DNA of 64,000 bases from Candidatus Flexicrinis proximus (GCA_016712885.1 JADJQF010000002.1:744001-808000); one strand, 5' to 3'; counted from the stretch's first letter, positions 1 to 8,936 are shown. Numbers and translations: made by a program. Notes: a model not told the origin generated them from the letters alone.

Positions 1-1206
1 GATGAGCCGCTGCTGCTGGCGCAGCTTCATCGCTACAAGTCGATGGGCTTTACGCAGGCGGTCATCGTCGGCAACCCGGAAAATACTGAAGTCATCCGCG
101 AAATGACGGCAGACTTCCAGCGAATTCATGTGCAGGTAGTCACGCAGCCCGAGCCAAAAGGCATGGGCGATGCGCTGCTGCGGGCGGGCGCAGTGCTGCC
201 GCTCGACGAACATCCCGCAATCTACGTCAATCAGGTTCACGATGTCACCGAAAGCGCGCTGCCTCTGGATCTGATCGACAGTTTTCGCAGCGATCCGTCG
301 GCATCGTATTTGGCGGGTGTCGAGCGTGAAGATTACTTTCCCGGCGGCTACCTGATCGTCGACGCGGACGGGCGCATCACCGGGATGGTCGAAAAACCCG
401 GCGCGGCCAACCGTCCAAGTAATCTGGTAAACATCGTCGCGCACATCCATGCCGATGCGACACGCCTTCTCGAAGCCATCGAGCAGCAGTACCGGATCGC
501 CGCTTCGCCGGATGACCATTACGAACGCGCGATGGACGCACTGATGCGTGACCACGTCTTCAAGGTCGTGCCCTATCGCGGCCATTGGAGTGCCTTGAAG
601 TTCCCCTGGCAGGTGCTGGAGGTCATGGAATATAGCCTCTCGCAAATCAAAGGCCAGACGATTCATGAGAGCGCGTTTATCGCCAAGACTGCCGCAATTG
701 TCGGCGATGTATTCATCGGTGAAGGCGCGAAAGTGTTCCCCGGTGCGGCTGTCGTTGGCCCGGCCTATATTGGTAAGGGGACCATTGTCGGCAATAATGC
801 TCTGGTGCGGGCGTCAATGGTGCTGGATAAGTGCGAAGTCGGGTTTACTACTGAGGTGGCGCGCAGTTATGTCGCGGACCACTGCTCGCTGCACGCCTGT
901 CGCGTCCTGGACTCCGTATTTGCGCCGGGAGTCAACTTCAGCGCGGGCTGCACCACCGCCAATCTGCGCATGGACAAGGGTGCGGTGGGAACCCGCGTCA
1001 AAGGAGAACGTATGGACACCGGCCGCGGAAAGCTCGGCGCAATCATCGGTCAGGGCGCGTTTCTGGCAGTGGATGTGATGACGATGCCTGGGGTTAAAGT
1101 CGGGGAGTACTCTCAGGTTGGGCCGGGCACTCACGTCTATACGGATCTGCCGGACAAATCCCGGCTGCTGGTCAAACAGTCGCAGGTACTCGATCACATC
1201 GAGTAG
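1..1206 (+). CDS. Sugar-1-phosphate nucleotidyltransferase with LbH domain (5' partial)
   Basis: The reading frame is open from base 1, so the N-terminus, including the usual G-x-G-T-R nucleotide-binding loop, lies outside the window. The first half looks like the Rossmann-like NTP-transferase fold: a VNQVHD segment in the position of the metal-binding aspartate, then MVEKPGAANRPSN, the E-K-P motif typical of glucose-1-phosphate thymidylyl/uridylyltransferases. From about residue 210 there are hexapeptide repeats of a left-handed beta helix (AAIVGDVFIGEGAKV, AVVGPAYIGKGTIVG). The architecture resembles GlmU and long RmlA-type enzymes. It probably makes an activated sugar for envelope polysaccharide; the exact sugar and nucleotide cannot be read from the fragment. 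The gene stands alone, followed by a convergent gene. Confidence 0.8.
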   Translation, partial: DEPLLLAQLHRYKSMGFTQAVIVGNPENTEVIREMTADFQRIHVQVVTQPEPKGMGDALLRAGAVLPLDEHPAIYVNQVHDVTESALPLDLIDSFRSDPSASYLAGVEREDYFPGGYLIVDADGRITGMVEKPGAANRPSNLVNIVAHIHADATRLLEAIEQQYRIAASPDDHYERAMDALMRDHVFKVVPYRGHWSALKFPWQVLEVMEYSLSQIKGQTIHESAFIAKTAAIVGDVFIGEGAKVFPGAAVVGPAYIGKGTIVGNNALVRASMVLDKCEVGFTTEVARSYVADHCSLHACRVLDSVFAPGVNFSAGCTTANLRMDKGAVGTRVKGERMDTGRGKLGAIIGQGAFLAVDVMTMPGVKVGEYSQVGPGTHVYTDLPDKSRLLVKQSQVLDHIE

Positions 1207-1296
1207 CCGCATCAAATCTGGCGGCCGCGAATACAAAGGAGACTGGCTAGCGGCGCAACAGTTGCTAACTGCAACTGACGACTCATCGCTGGCACC

Positions 1297-2217
1297 TTAG
1301 AACGCTGGCCGGAACACCGCGCGGTACGAGGAACGCGTCTCTTGCCCGGTCGGGTCGAAGCATGTGTCACTGACGATTACCTGGGTTGGATCGCTCAATC
1401 CAGGCATTTCGACCGTGTAGCCTACATCCGGGGCCATCAGAAAATCCGCATAGTCGGGTCCCTGGCCCGGTTTGATACCGGTCACGAAGTCGCTCTGGCC
1501 GTCGCGCCAGATGACGCGAACGCGCTCACCCGGACGCGGGGTGCCATCGCCGCCCTGGACATAGACTTCCAGCAGACCGGGAAAGTCAGCATCGCAGAAC
1601 CGTTCTAACCGCACCGCGTCGAACGCACTTTGTGCGACAACAGTCGGTGCTACCAGAATCTCCGGCGTCGGGCTGGACTCCTGCGGGGGCAGCGTGGGCG
1701 TATTAGTCTTGGTCGGCGGCGGAGGGAGTGTTGGCGTTCCGTTTGCGGCCGAATTCGGGGTCGGTGTTGGGCCATCGATGGGCGGCAGCAGCGTATCCGC
1801 GCAACCCACCCTGCCCTGAAGCTGATAAAAAGTCATCATCGCGCGAATCGCGCGTTCACCACTTGCGCTGTCCACATACCCCGAACGCGCCAGATCACAT
1901 GCGATATCGGCCACGTACTGAATCGGGTCTCCGGGCGGCCGCAGCTCGACGAGGCGGTTGACCGCGCTTCCCAGATCGCTGTCATAGCGGTACTTCAACA
2001 TGACCGCCACCAGATAGTCGGCGCGATTTTGCGCGTTTAGCTGCCACGGCGCGGTATCGGTCTCCTCAATAGGAGCGACCTGCCACGCCCAGTATAGTCC
2101 GCCGGCGATTCCGGCCAGCATCCCGAATGCGACGGCAATCCAGCTCAATGCACGACGCGGGCGGTGATACCGGCTTCCACGTAGGGGACGATCGCTTCCG
2201 GACGGAGTCGCGCTCAT
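1297..2217 (-). CDS. Membrane-anchored hypothetical protein
   Basis: 306 residues. A basic N-terminus precedes one strong hydrophobic segment (about residues 28-50), so it is probably anchored with the bulk outside. A Pro/Thr-rich low-complexity linker (about residues 155-190) separates an N-terminal helical part from a C-terminal beta-rich part. The first ~100 residues resemble those of the gene just upstream (GxxxGLYxxWQ/WVQ, then a D-Y-x-V-A/I-M segment and a V-x-R-L repeat), so the two look like diverged duplicates. The start overlaps the upstream stop by 4 bases (ATGA), so they are probably co-translated. No known family recognised. Confidence 0.7.
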   Translation of the reverse strand: MSATPSGSDRPLRGSRYHRPRRALSWIAVAFGMLAGIAGGLYWAWQVAPIEETDTAPWQLNAQNRADYLVAVMLKYRYDSDLGSAVNRLVELRPPGDPIQYVADIACDLARSGYVDSASGERAIRAMMTFYQLQGRVGCADTLLPPIDGPTPTPNSAANGTPTLPPPPTKTNTPTLPPQESSPTPEILVAPTVVAQSAFDAVRLERFCDADFPGLLEVYVQGGDGTPRPGERVRVIWRDGQSDFVTGIKPGQGPDYADFLMAPDVGYTVEMPGLSDPTQVIVSDTCFDPTGQETRSSYRAVFRPAF

Positions 2218-2594
2218 GAGTTGCCCGGCATTTCGATTTCACGATACGGTTCAAACAGTGCCGAGGTGCGGCCCAGGCCTTCGCTTAAAGCAATCAGTGC
2301 CTGGATATCTTCGATATCGCGCGAATTTGAGATATAGCGTTCAGCCTGCAAGAACACGTAATCCGGCACGTTTGCCACACCCAGCACGCGAAGCCGTTCA
2401 ACCGCGCCAATGGCATCGGCATCGGCCTGAAACCCATTCGCGATCATGACCGTGTACGAATCGCGGTAGGTCGGATCAAGCTGACTCATGGGACTGTTGA
2501 CGTATTCCACTGGGAACTGCACCCAACCGAGGTACAGGCCGAGCAGTGCGCCGAGAATCAAGCCGAGAATGAGTGAAACCAGGAGACGAATCAT
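2214..2594 (-). CDS. Small membrane-anchored hypothetical protein
   Basis: 126 residues with a single N-terminal hydrophobic segment (about residues 4-26, rich in small residues and Gly, ending in YLGWVQFP), followed by a mostly helical soluble part. It is a shorter relative of the downstream protein: both have the TM-W-V/Q motif, a tyrosine-rich DSYTVMIANGF-like stretch and an AVERLRVL-like helix. Nothing indicates an enzymatic role. It lies downstream of mutS2 but is separated from it by a strong terminator, so the pair is probably transcribed independently. Confidence 0.65.
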   Translation of the reverse strand: MIRLLVSLILGLILGALLGLYLGWVQFPVEYVNSPMSQLDPTYRDSYTVMIANGFQADADAIGAVERLRVLGVANVPDYVFLQAERYISNSRDIEDIQALIALSEGLGRTSALFEPYREIEMPGNS

Positions 2595-2700
2595 ATAAGC
2601 CAGTGACAGAATTCATGAGTGTGGGGCGACGCGCAGAGTCGGTCGCGCGGCAGCGTTTAACGGAATTTCGAAGACCCGTCCCCACTGACCAGATGATAAA

Positions 2701-2733
2701 CCGCCGCCGCGTTATGATAGCACGCGGCGGCGG
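2701..2733 (-). terminator. Intrinsic terminator after mutS2
   Basis: Perfect 11-bp stem (CCGCCGCCGCG with CGCGGCGGCGG) around an 11-base loop. It begins 27 bases beyond the mutS2 stop codon. On the minus strand it is followed by TTTATCATC, a short U-rich tail. The very GC-rich stem makes this a convincing terminator for mutS2. Confidence 0.7.
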
Positions 2734-2759
2734 ATTTAGAAGTAATCGTTGGCAAGTGG

Positions 2760-5186
2760 CTAGGAAGTCGGCACCATATGGATGACGGTAACCCCATCGC
2801 CGCCCTCATTCGGATGCGCGGTCTCCACCTTACTGATTAGCCGGTGATGTTCGACGAAGTCTCGGATCGCTTTTCGCAGCGCGCCCGTGCCCTTGCCGTG
2901 AATGATACGCGCAAACGGCAGCCCTGCCGTATAGGCGGCATCCACATACCAGTCAACACGCTCCAGCGCCGTCTCCACACGCTGCCCCCGGAGATCCAGT
3001 TCGAGGCCAGGCGATTTTCCACGCGTCACCACTGGATCGGTTGTTTCTTCGTAGACCCGTGTCTGGCCGCGCTTCATCTGCCTTTTCAGGCTGGCATCGC
3101 GTTTCGATAGCTCGCTGAGATCGGCGCGAACACGCAGTTTCCCCACTTGAACGAGAACCTCGTTTTCCGAGACTTCGTTCACAACGCCTTCCGCATTCAG
3201 TGTCGCCAGCCATACGGTGTCGCCGAGGCGCGGACGCCAATCCGAGCGCTCGACGGCTTCTGTCACGTTCTGCACCGGCGCGCTATTCTGCGCCGCCAAA
3301 CGCTCCGCAGCGGTTTGTATCGCGCGCAGCGTTTCGAGAGGGAGCCCGGCTGTCCTCAGGTCATTGCGGAGACGCTTGATCTCCTTCTGAATGTCTGCCA
3401 GGTCCGTTTCTGCATTGCGGCGGGCAGTGTTGATGATGTCGCGCCGTTCATCTTCGATCTTATCCAGCCGGGCCTGCAGGTTATCGCGATCTTCCTTGAG
3501 TTCCTGTCTCAGCGCCGTCAGTTCGGCGTTCTGACGGCGGATATTGTCTCGCGTGCGGTTGATCTCGTCCAGCAGGTCGTCGGCGATCAGGTCTTCGGTC
3601 GCGACCATATCGCGTGCGGCGTTGATGATGTCCTCGCGCAGGCCAAGTCGCCTGGCAATCGCCAGTGCATTCGAGCGCCCTGGTAACCCCACAACCAGTC
3701 GGTAAGTCGGAGCGAGCGTCTCAAGATCGAATTCAACACTCGCGTTACGAACGCCGGGGGTTTCGACACTGTAGATCTTCAGTTCGGGATGATGGGTCGT
3801 AACCATCGTCGTCACCCGCCGGTCGAGCAGGTGGCTCAATACGGCACGCGCCAGCGCCGAACCCTCGGCCGGGTCTGTTCCTGCCCCCAGTTCGTCGAGC
3901 AGAACCAGTGACTTTTCGTCGACGTCATCGAGGATCCGTATTGTGTTGGTGAGGTGTGCGCTGAAGGTGGAAAGCGACTGTTCGATACTCTGCTCGTCCC
4001 CGATGTCGGCAAATAACGCATCGAAAACCGAGAGTTTCGCGTATTCCGCAGGCAAGTGCAGGCCGGCTTGCGCCAGGGCAACCATCAACCCGACGGTCTT
4101 TAAGGCGACCGTCTTGCCGCCCGTATTGGGGCCGGTGATCACCATCACCCAGGTATCGGCATCGAACTCGATGTCGATGGGGACAACATTCCCTTTCAAG
4201 AGCGGGTGCTTTGCTCCGCGTAGTTCGATCGTGCTGCCCGGATGTCTGCCCTCAGTCTTTGGCGAGGCGTTCCGCTTCGGGGCAAACGGCACCAAGGTCG
4301 GCTCAGTCGCCTTGATTGCGTCGGCATACTGAGCCTTCGCCATCACTAAGTCGATATGAGAGAGGACTTCAACCGTTCGCACGATCTTGTCGCTCACTTC
4401 ACCAACCAGGTCGGTGAGCGCCAGCAGGATTCGCCGGATTTCCTTCTCTTCTTCCAGCTGCATTTCACGCCATTTGTTGTTCAGCTCTACGGTTTCAATC
4501 GGCTCAATGAACAACGTGGCACCCGAAGAGGACGAGTCATGAACTATCCCCGGGATCTTGCCTTTGTGATCGGCCTTGATCGGGATTACGTAGCGTCCAT
4601 TACGGGTGGTAATCAGTTGTTCCTGGAGATAGCCTGATTTCGCGTGAACGTTGAGCAGACGGTTCAGCCGGGTTTGCAACCGGTCGAACGCCACCTGCAT
4701 CTCACGGCGGATGATCGCCAGGCGGGCGCTGGCCGAGTCTTTTACTTCAGCAGTGTCTTCAATCGCCGAGCCGATCGCATCCTGCAGATCGATACACTCC
4801 TCGGCTTGCTGTGCAAGGTCGGACAGCAGCGGGTACTGCTGCTTCATGCGGCCCAGCGTCCGCTTTATCGTCGTTGCGCGCCGGAGTGTCGAGCGGATAT
4901 TCAGCAGGTCACCTGGCTCGATGATAACGCTGCGCTTCGATCCGGCAGCCAGATCGCGCACATCGTAAACCCCGCCGAGGGTCAGGTTGACCTTCGCTTC
5001 GATCATTGCGCGTGCTTCGCCGGTTTCACGCAGGCGTGCCTGTGCTTCATCGGCATACGACGTTGGCATGAGCTCGCGGACAAGCCCCGCGCCCCCGCTA
5101 AAGGACGTGTACGTTTCCAGCTTGGCGAGGACCTTGTGAAACTCAAGGGTCTTCAGAGATTTAGGGTCGATCATGATTTCGTCCAT
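2760..5186 (-). CDS. mutS2: MutS2 family endonuclease/ATPase
   Basis: 808 residues, the normal length for MutS2. There is no N-terminal mismatch-recognition domain. Core and coiled-coil regions come first, then the ABC-type ATPase with Walker A GPNTGGKT (about residue 355), a Walker B region LVLLDELGAGTDP, and a long coiled coil (about residues 510-625). The C-terminal Smr nuclease domain has LDLRGQ and HGKGTGALR (about residues 725-790). MutS2 proteins suppress recombination or act on stalled, collided ribosomes; which applies here cannot be told. An internal ATG four codons in (position 5174) has a better-placed GGAC upstream and could be the real start. A hairpin sits directly before the first ATG. 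Confidence 0.95.
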   Translation of the reverse strand: MDEIMIDPKSLKTLEFHKVLAKLETYTSFSGGAGLVRELMPTSYADEAQARLRETGEARAMIEAKVNLTLGGVYDVRDLAAGSKRSVIIEPGDLLNIRSTLRRATTIKRTLGRMKQQYPLLSDLAQQAEECIDLQDAIGSAIEDTAEVKDSASARLAIIRREMQVAFDRLQTRLNRLLNVHAKSGYLQEQLITTRNGRYVIPIKADHKGKIPGIVHDSSSSGATLFIEPIETVELNNKWREMQLEEEKEIRRILLALTDLVGEVSDKIVRTVEVLSHIDLVMAKAQYADAIKATEPTLVPFAPKRNASPKTEGRHPGSTIELRGAKHPLLKGNVVPIDIEFDADTWVMVITGPNTGGKTVALKTVGLMVALAQAGLHLPAEYAKLSVFDALFADIGDEQSIEQSLSTFSAHLTNTIRILDDVDEKSLVLLDELGAGTDPAEGSALARAVLSHLLDRRVTTMVTTHHPELKIYSVETPGVRNASVEFDLETLAPTYRLVVGLPGRSNALAIARRLGLREDIINAARDMVATEDLIADDLLDEINRTRDNIRRQNAELTALRQELKEDRDNLQARLDKIEDERRDIINTARRNAETDLADIQKEIKRLRNDLRTAGLPLETLRAIQTAAERLAAQNSAPVQNVTEAVERSDWRPRLGDTVWLATLNAEGVVNEVSENEVLVQVGKLRVRADLSELSKRDASLKRQMKRGQTRVYEETTDPVVTRGKSPGLELDLRGQRVETALERVDWYVDAAYTAGLPFARIIHGKGTGALRKAIRDFVEHHRLISKVETAHPNEGGDGVTVIHMVPTS

Positions 5187-5192
5187 CGTGAA

Positions 5193-5220
5193 CCCCGCCT
5201 AGAGCGAATCGTAGGCGGGG
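5193..5220 (-). repeat. Inverted repeat just upstream of mutS2
   Basis: Perfect 9-bp arms (CCCCGCCTA / TAGGCGGGG) with a 10-base loop lie 6 bases before the mutS2 start on the minus strand. The 3' arm contains the only G-rich Shine-Dalgarno-like sequence for the first ATG, so the stem could hide it. As a terminator for the upstream band-7 gene it lacks a U-tract in that direction (TTCACG follows). Confidence 0.5.
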
Positions 5221-5271
5221 CGTTTTACCGTTAGGTTGTGCTGCTAACCGGTCACGAAGGACACGCAGAGA

Positions 5272-6330
5272 TTACTCGCCGGTGCCCGAAGTGGCCGGAG
5301 GAACGACTGATTGCAGGGACTGTGTAAGCGTCTCAAGGTCGAACAGGAACGGGCTGTTGCTCGGAACCATGATGATGCCAACGTTGTCGGAAAGATTCTG
5401 GATGTATTCATACTGGATGAGCAGGGGATTCGCCAGTAACTGCTCGCTGACCAGGCGCAGAGCATCTGCGCGTGCCTCGGCAAGCAGGCGGATACCCTGG
5501 GCTTCACCTTCAGCCTCAGCGATAGACGCATCCCGCGCGCCATCGGCACGAACGCGGACGCGCTCGGCTTCCTGTTCTTCCTGCTGGACACGGAAGGCGG
5601 CTTCTTCCGCCTGCCGTTCAGCGATCTGTACCCGCTCAATCGAGAGCGCGAACTCTTCGCTGCTGAAGGCGACGTTACGGATAATCATATCCGTCACTTC
5701 AAAGCCTTCAGTCTCAAGTCGGGTACGGATATCGGTTTCGATTTGCTCCTGTACGATCGCGCGGCTTTCGCCGTAAACCGCCTCGGCGCGGAACCCGCTC
5801 ACCGCATCGCGAACGAAACCGCGGAGCAGAGGACGCACAAGATCGGCTTCATATCGGTTCTGCCAGCGTTCGTGAACAGTGTTGACCTGCTCGGGATTGA
5901 TGCGGTAGATCAGCGTGATGTCCAGCAGCACTTCCTGTCCATCGCTGGTACGAACGCGCACGGCATCATCGCCCTGTACGCGTCCCTCATTCCCAACCCC
6001 CGACATCGTGTATTCCTGAAAACTGATCGGGTAGATCGTGGACTGCTGAAGGACGGGGAAGATGATATGGGTGCCTGCGCGTCGCGGTTCGCCTAAAGAG
6101 CCGTCAAGCGTATTGAATACAACGGCCACTTCCTGAGGTTCAACCACGATCAGCCCCTGGCCGATGACCGAGAAGCCAATACCTACGACCAGCGATAGTG
6201 CGATCAACGGGAAAAACGCCCGTACCGGGCGATTCTGCGATGACCACACCACAACTAAAGCTATTCCGCCCAGAAACCCCGCAAATCCCAGAACGCCAAG
6301 TAAGCCAAGCAAACCACCTATGCCGCCCAT
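5272..6330 (-). CDS. SPFH/band-7 (prohibitin-like) membrane protein
   Basis: 352 residues. Two hydrophobic stretches at the N-terminus (about 5-30 and 38-62) precede a band-7/SPFH domain (about 63-250) with the family's VVFNTLDGS..EPRRAGTH start and a VRTSDGQEVLLDITLIYRI strand pair. A long Glu/Gln/Ala-rich helix follows (ERQAEEAAFRVQQEEQEAE), typical of prohibitin and stomatin oligomers. Such proteins form ring-like assemblies on the membrane and organise lipid domains or proteases; no partner protease gene is adjacent. The mutS2 gene follows 85 bases downstream on the same strand. Confidence 0.9.
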   Translation of the reverse strand: MGGIGGLLGLLGVLGFAGFLGGIALVVVWSSQNRPVRAFFPLIALSLVVGIGFSVIGQGLIVVEPQEVAVVFNTLDGSLGEPRRAGTHIIFPVLQQSTIYPISFQEYTMSGVGNEGRVQGDDAVRVRTSDGQEVLLDITLIYRINPEQVNTVHERWQNRYEADLVRPLLRGFVRDAVSGFRAEAVYGESRAIVQEQIETDIRTRLETEGFEVTDMIIRNVAFSSEEFALSIERVQIAERQAEEAAFRVQQEEQEAERVRVRADGARDASIAEAEGEAQGIRLLAEARADALRLVSEQLLANPLLIQYEYIQNLSDNVGIIMVPSNSPFLFDLETLTQSLQSVVPPATSGTGE

Positions 6331-6392
6331 ATCATCCCACTCCGCTGCAATGCAGCAACTACCGACGATTACAGTACAAGTCTCGATATGGC

Positions 6393-6398
6393 ATTATA
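6393..6398 (-). promoter_or_regulatory. Candidate -10 box for band-7 gene
   Basis: A perfect TATAAT on the minus strand about 60 bases before the band-7 start codon. No convincing TTGACA-like hexamer is found at 16-18 bases, so only the -10 element is proposed. Confidence 0.4.
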
Positions 6399-6534
6399 CA
6401 TGCTGGAAGCGGGCATTGGGTTCAAAATCACACGAAGTCCTCAGCCATTGGGGTGTTGGGCAAACCGCGGGTGAGTGTGATATGCTAGATGCGGTAATAT
6501 TGTGACGCTAATCCGGTTTGGTGGAGAGGGCTAC

Positions 6535-6981
6535 ATGGCCGAAGGGCTGTTAACGCGACTCTTGCGCTTTGCACTCAGCGAAACGCGCGTGGACCGTATC
6601 TACGCCTTTGACACTGTAGGCACTCTTATCGAGCATGTCATTCTGGATCAGGGTACGGCGCCCGTGCCGGATGTCTCCGAATATATGCGCGGACTGATTC
6701 AGCGTGCCAATCAGACCGGCCAGCTCATTCTGAGCAACAACACCTTTATTGATCCGAACCAGGCCCCCAATACCAACACGAGCATTCAGAATTTGCGTAT
6801 TTACGTGGTGCTCCCGGTCCAGGGTTATGGTGTGCTGTTCCTTGATCAGCCCATCGGAAGCGGCATCGTCCCCCGGCCCACGATAGATAAGCTCTTCGCA
6901 CTGTGTCAGCGCGCAGCGCTGGCCACTACCCCCGATACCTTGACCGATGCGCAGGTCGAGGAAATGTATTCCGGAACATAA
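6535..6981 (+). CDS. Hypothetical protein, GAF-like fold possible
   Basis: 148 residues. The ATG chosen is preceded by GGAGAGGG at 4-5 bases; a GTG 33 bases upstream is in frame but has no ribosome site. The pattern of strands and helices (YAFDTVGTLIEHVI, then a helix MRGLIQRANQTG, then NLRIYVVLPVQGYGVLFLD) resembles a small GAF/PAS-like sensory domain, with a central helix followed by two hydrophobic strands. No catalytic or ligand motif is visible. It is a single gene, divergent from the band-7 gene and convergent with the following operon. Confidence 0.65.
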   Translation: MAEGLLTRLLRFALSETRVDRIYAFDTVGTLIEHVILDQGTAPVPDVSEYMRGLIQRANQTGQLILSNNTFIDPNQAPNTNTSIQNLRIYVVLPVQGYGVLFLDQPIGSGIVPRPTIDKLFALCQRAALATTPDTLTDAQVEEMYSGT

Positions 6982-7033
6982 AGCCGCCTCACGCAATCCC
7001 AAATCATCGCTACTGCACAGCTGGTTGCTTCGA

Positions 7034-7172
7034 GCGTGTGATGCGCTTTCGATGGAGTTCCACCCCAAACGCCGCCGGCAGCGTTTGTACTCTTGTACCT
7101 CGCAGATGATGGGTCGAGGGGCGCACGTCCCTCGCGGAGGTAGAGGCGCTGTCTCCACATGTCAACGTGCCT
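7034..7172 (+). repeat. Dispersed structured element, copy 1
   Basis: First copy of the intergenic family described in the findings. It contains GATGGAGTTCCACCCC at the left, CGTTTGTACTCTTGTACCTCGC, then GGTCGAGGGGCGCACGTCCC, TCGCGGAGG and a shortened right-end hairpin ending CTCCACA. The central palindromic stem is deleted here (ACCTCGCAGATGATGGG runs straight through). Its right end is 10 bases from the stop of the minus-strand DUF309 gene. Confidence 0.75.
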
Positions 7173-7181
7173 AGCAAACCC

Positions 7182-7616
7182 TTAGTCTTTGCCCATCAGC
7201 GGGACTGGCCTGAACATCGACCTGTCGACGGTGCGCATACCCGCTTCGCGGACACGTTTTAACTCACTCCGCAAAGTCTCGGCGTTCGAGCGCAGCTGGT
7301 TCACGTCGACACCCTGACACGCATCGGGCAGATACCGCATCCAGCGCAGTCCGCGGTCAAGCATCTTGACTGCGCCGCGCCAGTTACCTTGCTCAACCTG
7401 ATAATAGGCAATGCCGATCTGCAGTATAGCCTGATATAGCTGCCGCACGGGAGCTTCCGTGCTGCGCCATAGGGTCTCCAGCAGGTCGTGCTGTTCGTAG
7501 TATTCCCCGGTGTTGAACTTCGCGATCGCTTCGCGCGCCAGTTCGGGTAGTTCACACAGGCAGTCTCTGGAGATTTGTTCAAACCAGGCGGGTTCCGGCA
7601 GGTCGTCGACGGCCAT
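7182..7616 (-). CDS. DUF309 family protein
   Basis: 144 residues. The helical DUF309 signature is clear: F-N-x-G-x-Y-Y-E-Q-H-D-L-L-E near residue 40 and LYQAILQIGIAYYQVEQGN about 30 residues later. The function of this family is not established; the fold is an all-helical TPR-like bundle. The ATG is one base after the stop codon of the 56-residue membrane protein (TAAGATG), so translation is probably coupled; a TTG further upstream is possible but less likely. It is the last gene of the glycosyltransferase run. Confidence 0.85.
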   Translation of the reverse strand: MAVDDLPEPAWFEQISRDCLCELPELAREAIAKFNTGEYYEQHDLLETLWRSTEAPVRQLYQAILQIGIAYYQVEQGNWRGAVKMLDRGLRWMRYLPDACQGVDVNQLRSNAETLRSELKRVREAGMRTVDRSMFRPVPLMGKD

Positions 7617-7617
7617 C

Positions 7618-7788
7618 TTAGGGCGTTGTCGTCTCAATCACCTGCTGCTGGTTGGAATTCAGGCCGTTCACGATTGCGCCAACTGTAACCGAGGCAACCG
7701 CAACAGCCAGTAACACGAATACCAGGAACCGGGCCAAAGCCCGAATCTGTGAGCGTTCTTCCTGCGAAAGAGGCGGACGCGAACTCAT
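7618..7788 (-). CDS. 56-residue single-span membrane protein
   Basis: A short reading frame with its own ribosome site (AAAGGA eight bases before ATG). It sits 11 bases downstream of the glycosyltransferase stop and one base before the DUF309 start. The protein has a polar N-terminus (MSSRPPLSQEERSQIRALAR), one hydrophobic helix (FLVFVLLAVAVASVTVGAIV, residues 21-40) and a short Asn/Gln/Thr-rich tail. The tight packing on both sides argues it is real. Its role is unknown; it may be a small accessory membrane subunit. Confidence 0.75.
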   Translation of the reverse strand: MSSRPPLSQEERSQIRALARFLVFVLLAVAVASVTVGAIVNGLNSNQQQVIETTTP

Positions 7789-7799
7789 AACTTCGTCCT

Positions 7800-8936
7800 T
7801 TATGGGGCGTGATTAGGCTTCGGGAGATTATACGTGCCTGTCCGGTGCAAGTTCCATGAATCGGTGACAAATTGACCAAGTTCATGACGAAATACACTAG
7901 TGTCATACTGACGTGCGTCACTTTGCAGCACATCGGAATCGTATTTGTCCGCATCAAAGTGCCTGAGGACATCGACCAGCGACTCGATCGCCTGCTCCGC
8001 GAACAGCTCGCCTGTCCTCCCCGGTATCACAGTATCCAGCGCGCCGCCTCCGGCAAACGCGATCACCGGCCGGCCAGAAGCTTGCGCCTGTACAGGCGTA
8101 ATGCCGAAGTCCTCAAGGCCGGGAAACAGGAAAGCCTTACATCCCGCCATCAGCCCTGGCAGATCCTCGTCCGGCACATAGCCCAGGAACTCGATGGTCG
8201 GTCCTGCCAGCGCGCGGAGCCGGTCAATATCGCGTCCCTTTCCTCCTACCTTAAGCGGCAATCCGAGGAGCGTACACGCCTGCACCGCCAGGTCAATACG
8301 CTTGTACGGAATGAGGCGCGAAACGACCAGGAAATATTCGCCAATCGAATCGGTGCGCGCAGCAGCAAAACGGGCAGTGTCAACCGGCGGATAGATCACA
8401 ACCGAGTCGCGGTCATAGAACTGTTTGATACGTGACTGGATTTCGGTCGAAATCGCAACGAACTTGTGAACACGCTGTGCTGCCGCATAGTCCCAGCGGC
8501 GCAGCACGGAAATCAATGGGCGCAGGGCTGCCGCAGCCGCCGCACCCATCCCCTCACGGGAAATGTACGACTCCAACTGCCACACGTAGCGCGTCGGCGC
8601 CAGACAGTAACAGATGTGCAGGGCATTGGCGGGCAGTTTCAACCCGTGACAAAAGCCTGATTTGTTGGTCAGGACCACATCCGTCTCCGGGACCCGGAAA
8701 CTGCCCCAGGCCAGGGGATAGAACGGAAGATAGCGTTGGTGCTTCTGGTGAATTCCCGGCAGGCGGTCGATCCAGAGCGTCGTGATGTCCAGCGTCGAAA
8801 ACGCTTCCGGCAGCTGGTCCGGCGCGAAGATACTGGTATAGATCGGGCTTTCGGGATACAGGTGCGCCAACTCCAGCAGCACATCCTCCGCGCCGCCCAT
8901 CTGGTTCAACCAGTCATGGACGAGCGCGATCTTCAC
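7800..8936 (-). CDS. Glycosyltransferase family 4
   Basis: 378 residues with GT-B architecture. The N-terminal domain begins KIALVHDWLNQMGGAE, the usual GT4 glycine-rich acceptor loop. The C-terminal domain has YFLVVSRLIPYKRIDLAV and the E-x7-E-like motif FPGLEDFGITPVQAQASG, which binds the nucleotide-sugar phosphate and sugar. Proteins of this type (WbaZ/mannosyltransferase-like) add sugars to polysaccharide or lipid-linked oligosaccharide at the inner membrane face. It overlaps rnhB by 4 bases and is followed at 11 bases by the small membrane protein. Confidence 0.9.
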   Translation of the reverse strand: MKIALVHDWLNQMGGAEDVLLELAHLYPESPIYTSIFAPDQLPEAFSTLDITTLWIDRLPGIHQKHQRYLPFYPLAWGSFRVPETDVVLTNKSGFCHGLKLPANALHICYCLAPTRYVWQLESYISREGMGAAAAAALRPLISVLRRWDYAAAQRVHKFVAISTEIQSRIKQFYDRDSVVIYPPVDTARFAAARTDSIGEYFLVVSRLIPYKRIDLAVQACTLLGLPLKVGGKGRDIDRLRALAGPTIEFLGYVPDEDLPGLMAGCKAFLFPGLEDFGITPVQAQASGRPVIAFAGGGALDTVIPGRTGELFAEQAIESLVDVLRHFDADKYDSDVLQSDARQYDTSVFRHELGQFVTDSWNLHRTGTYNLPKPNHAP

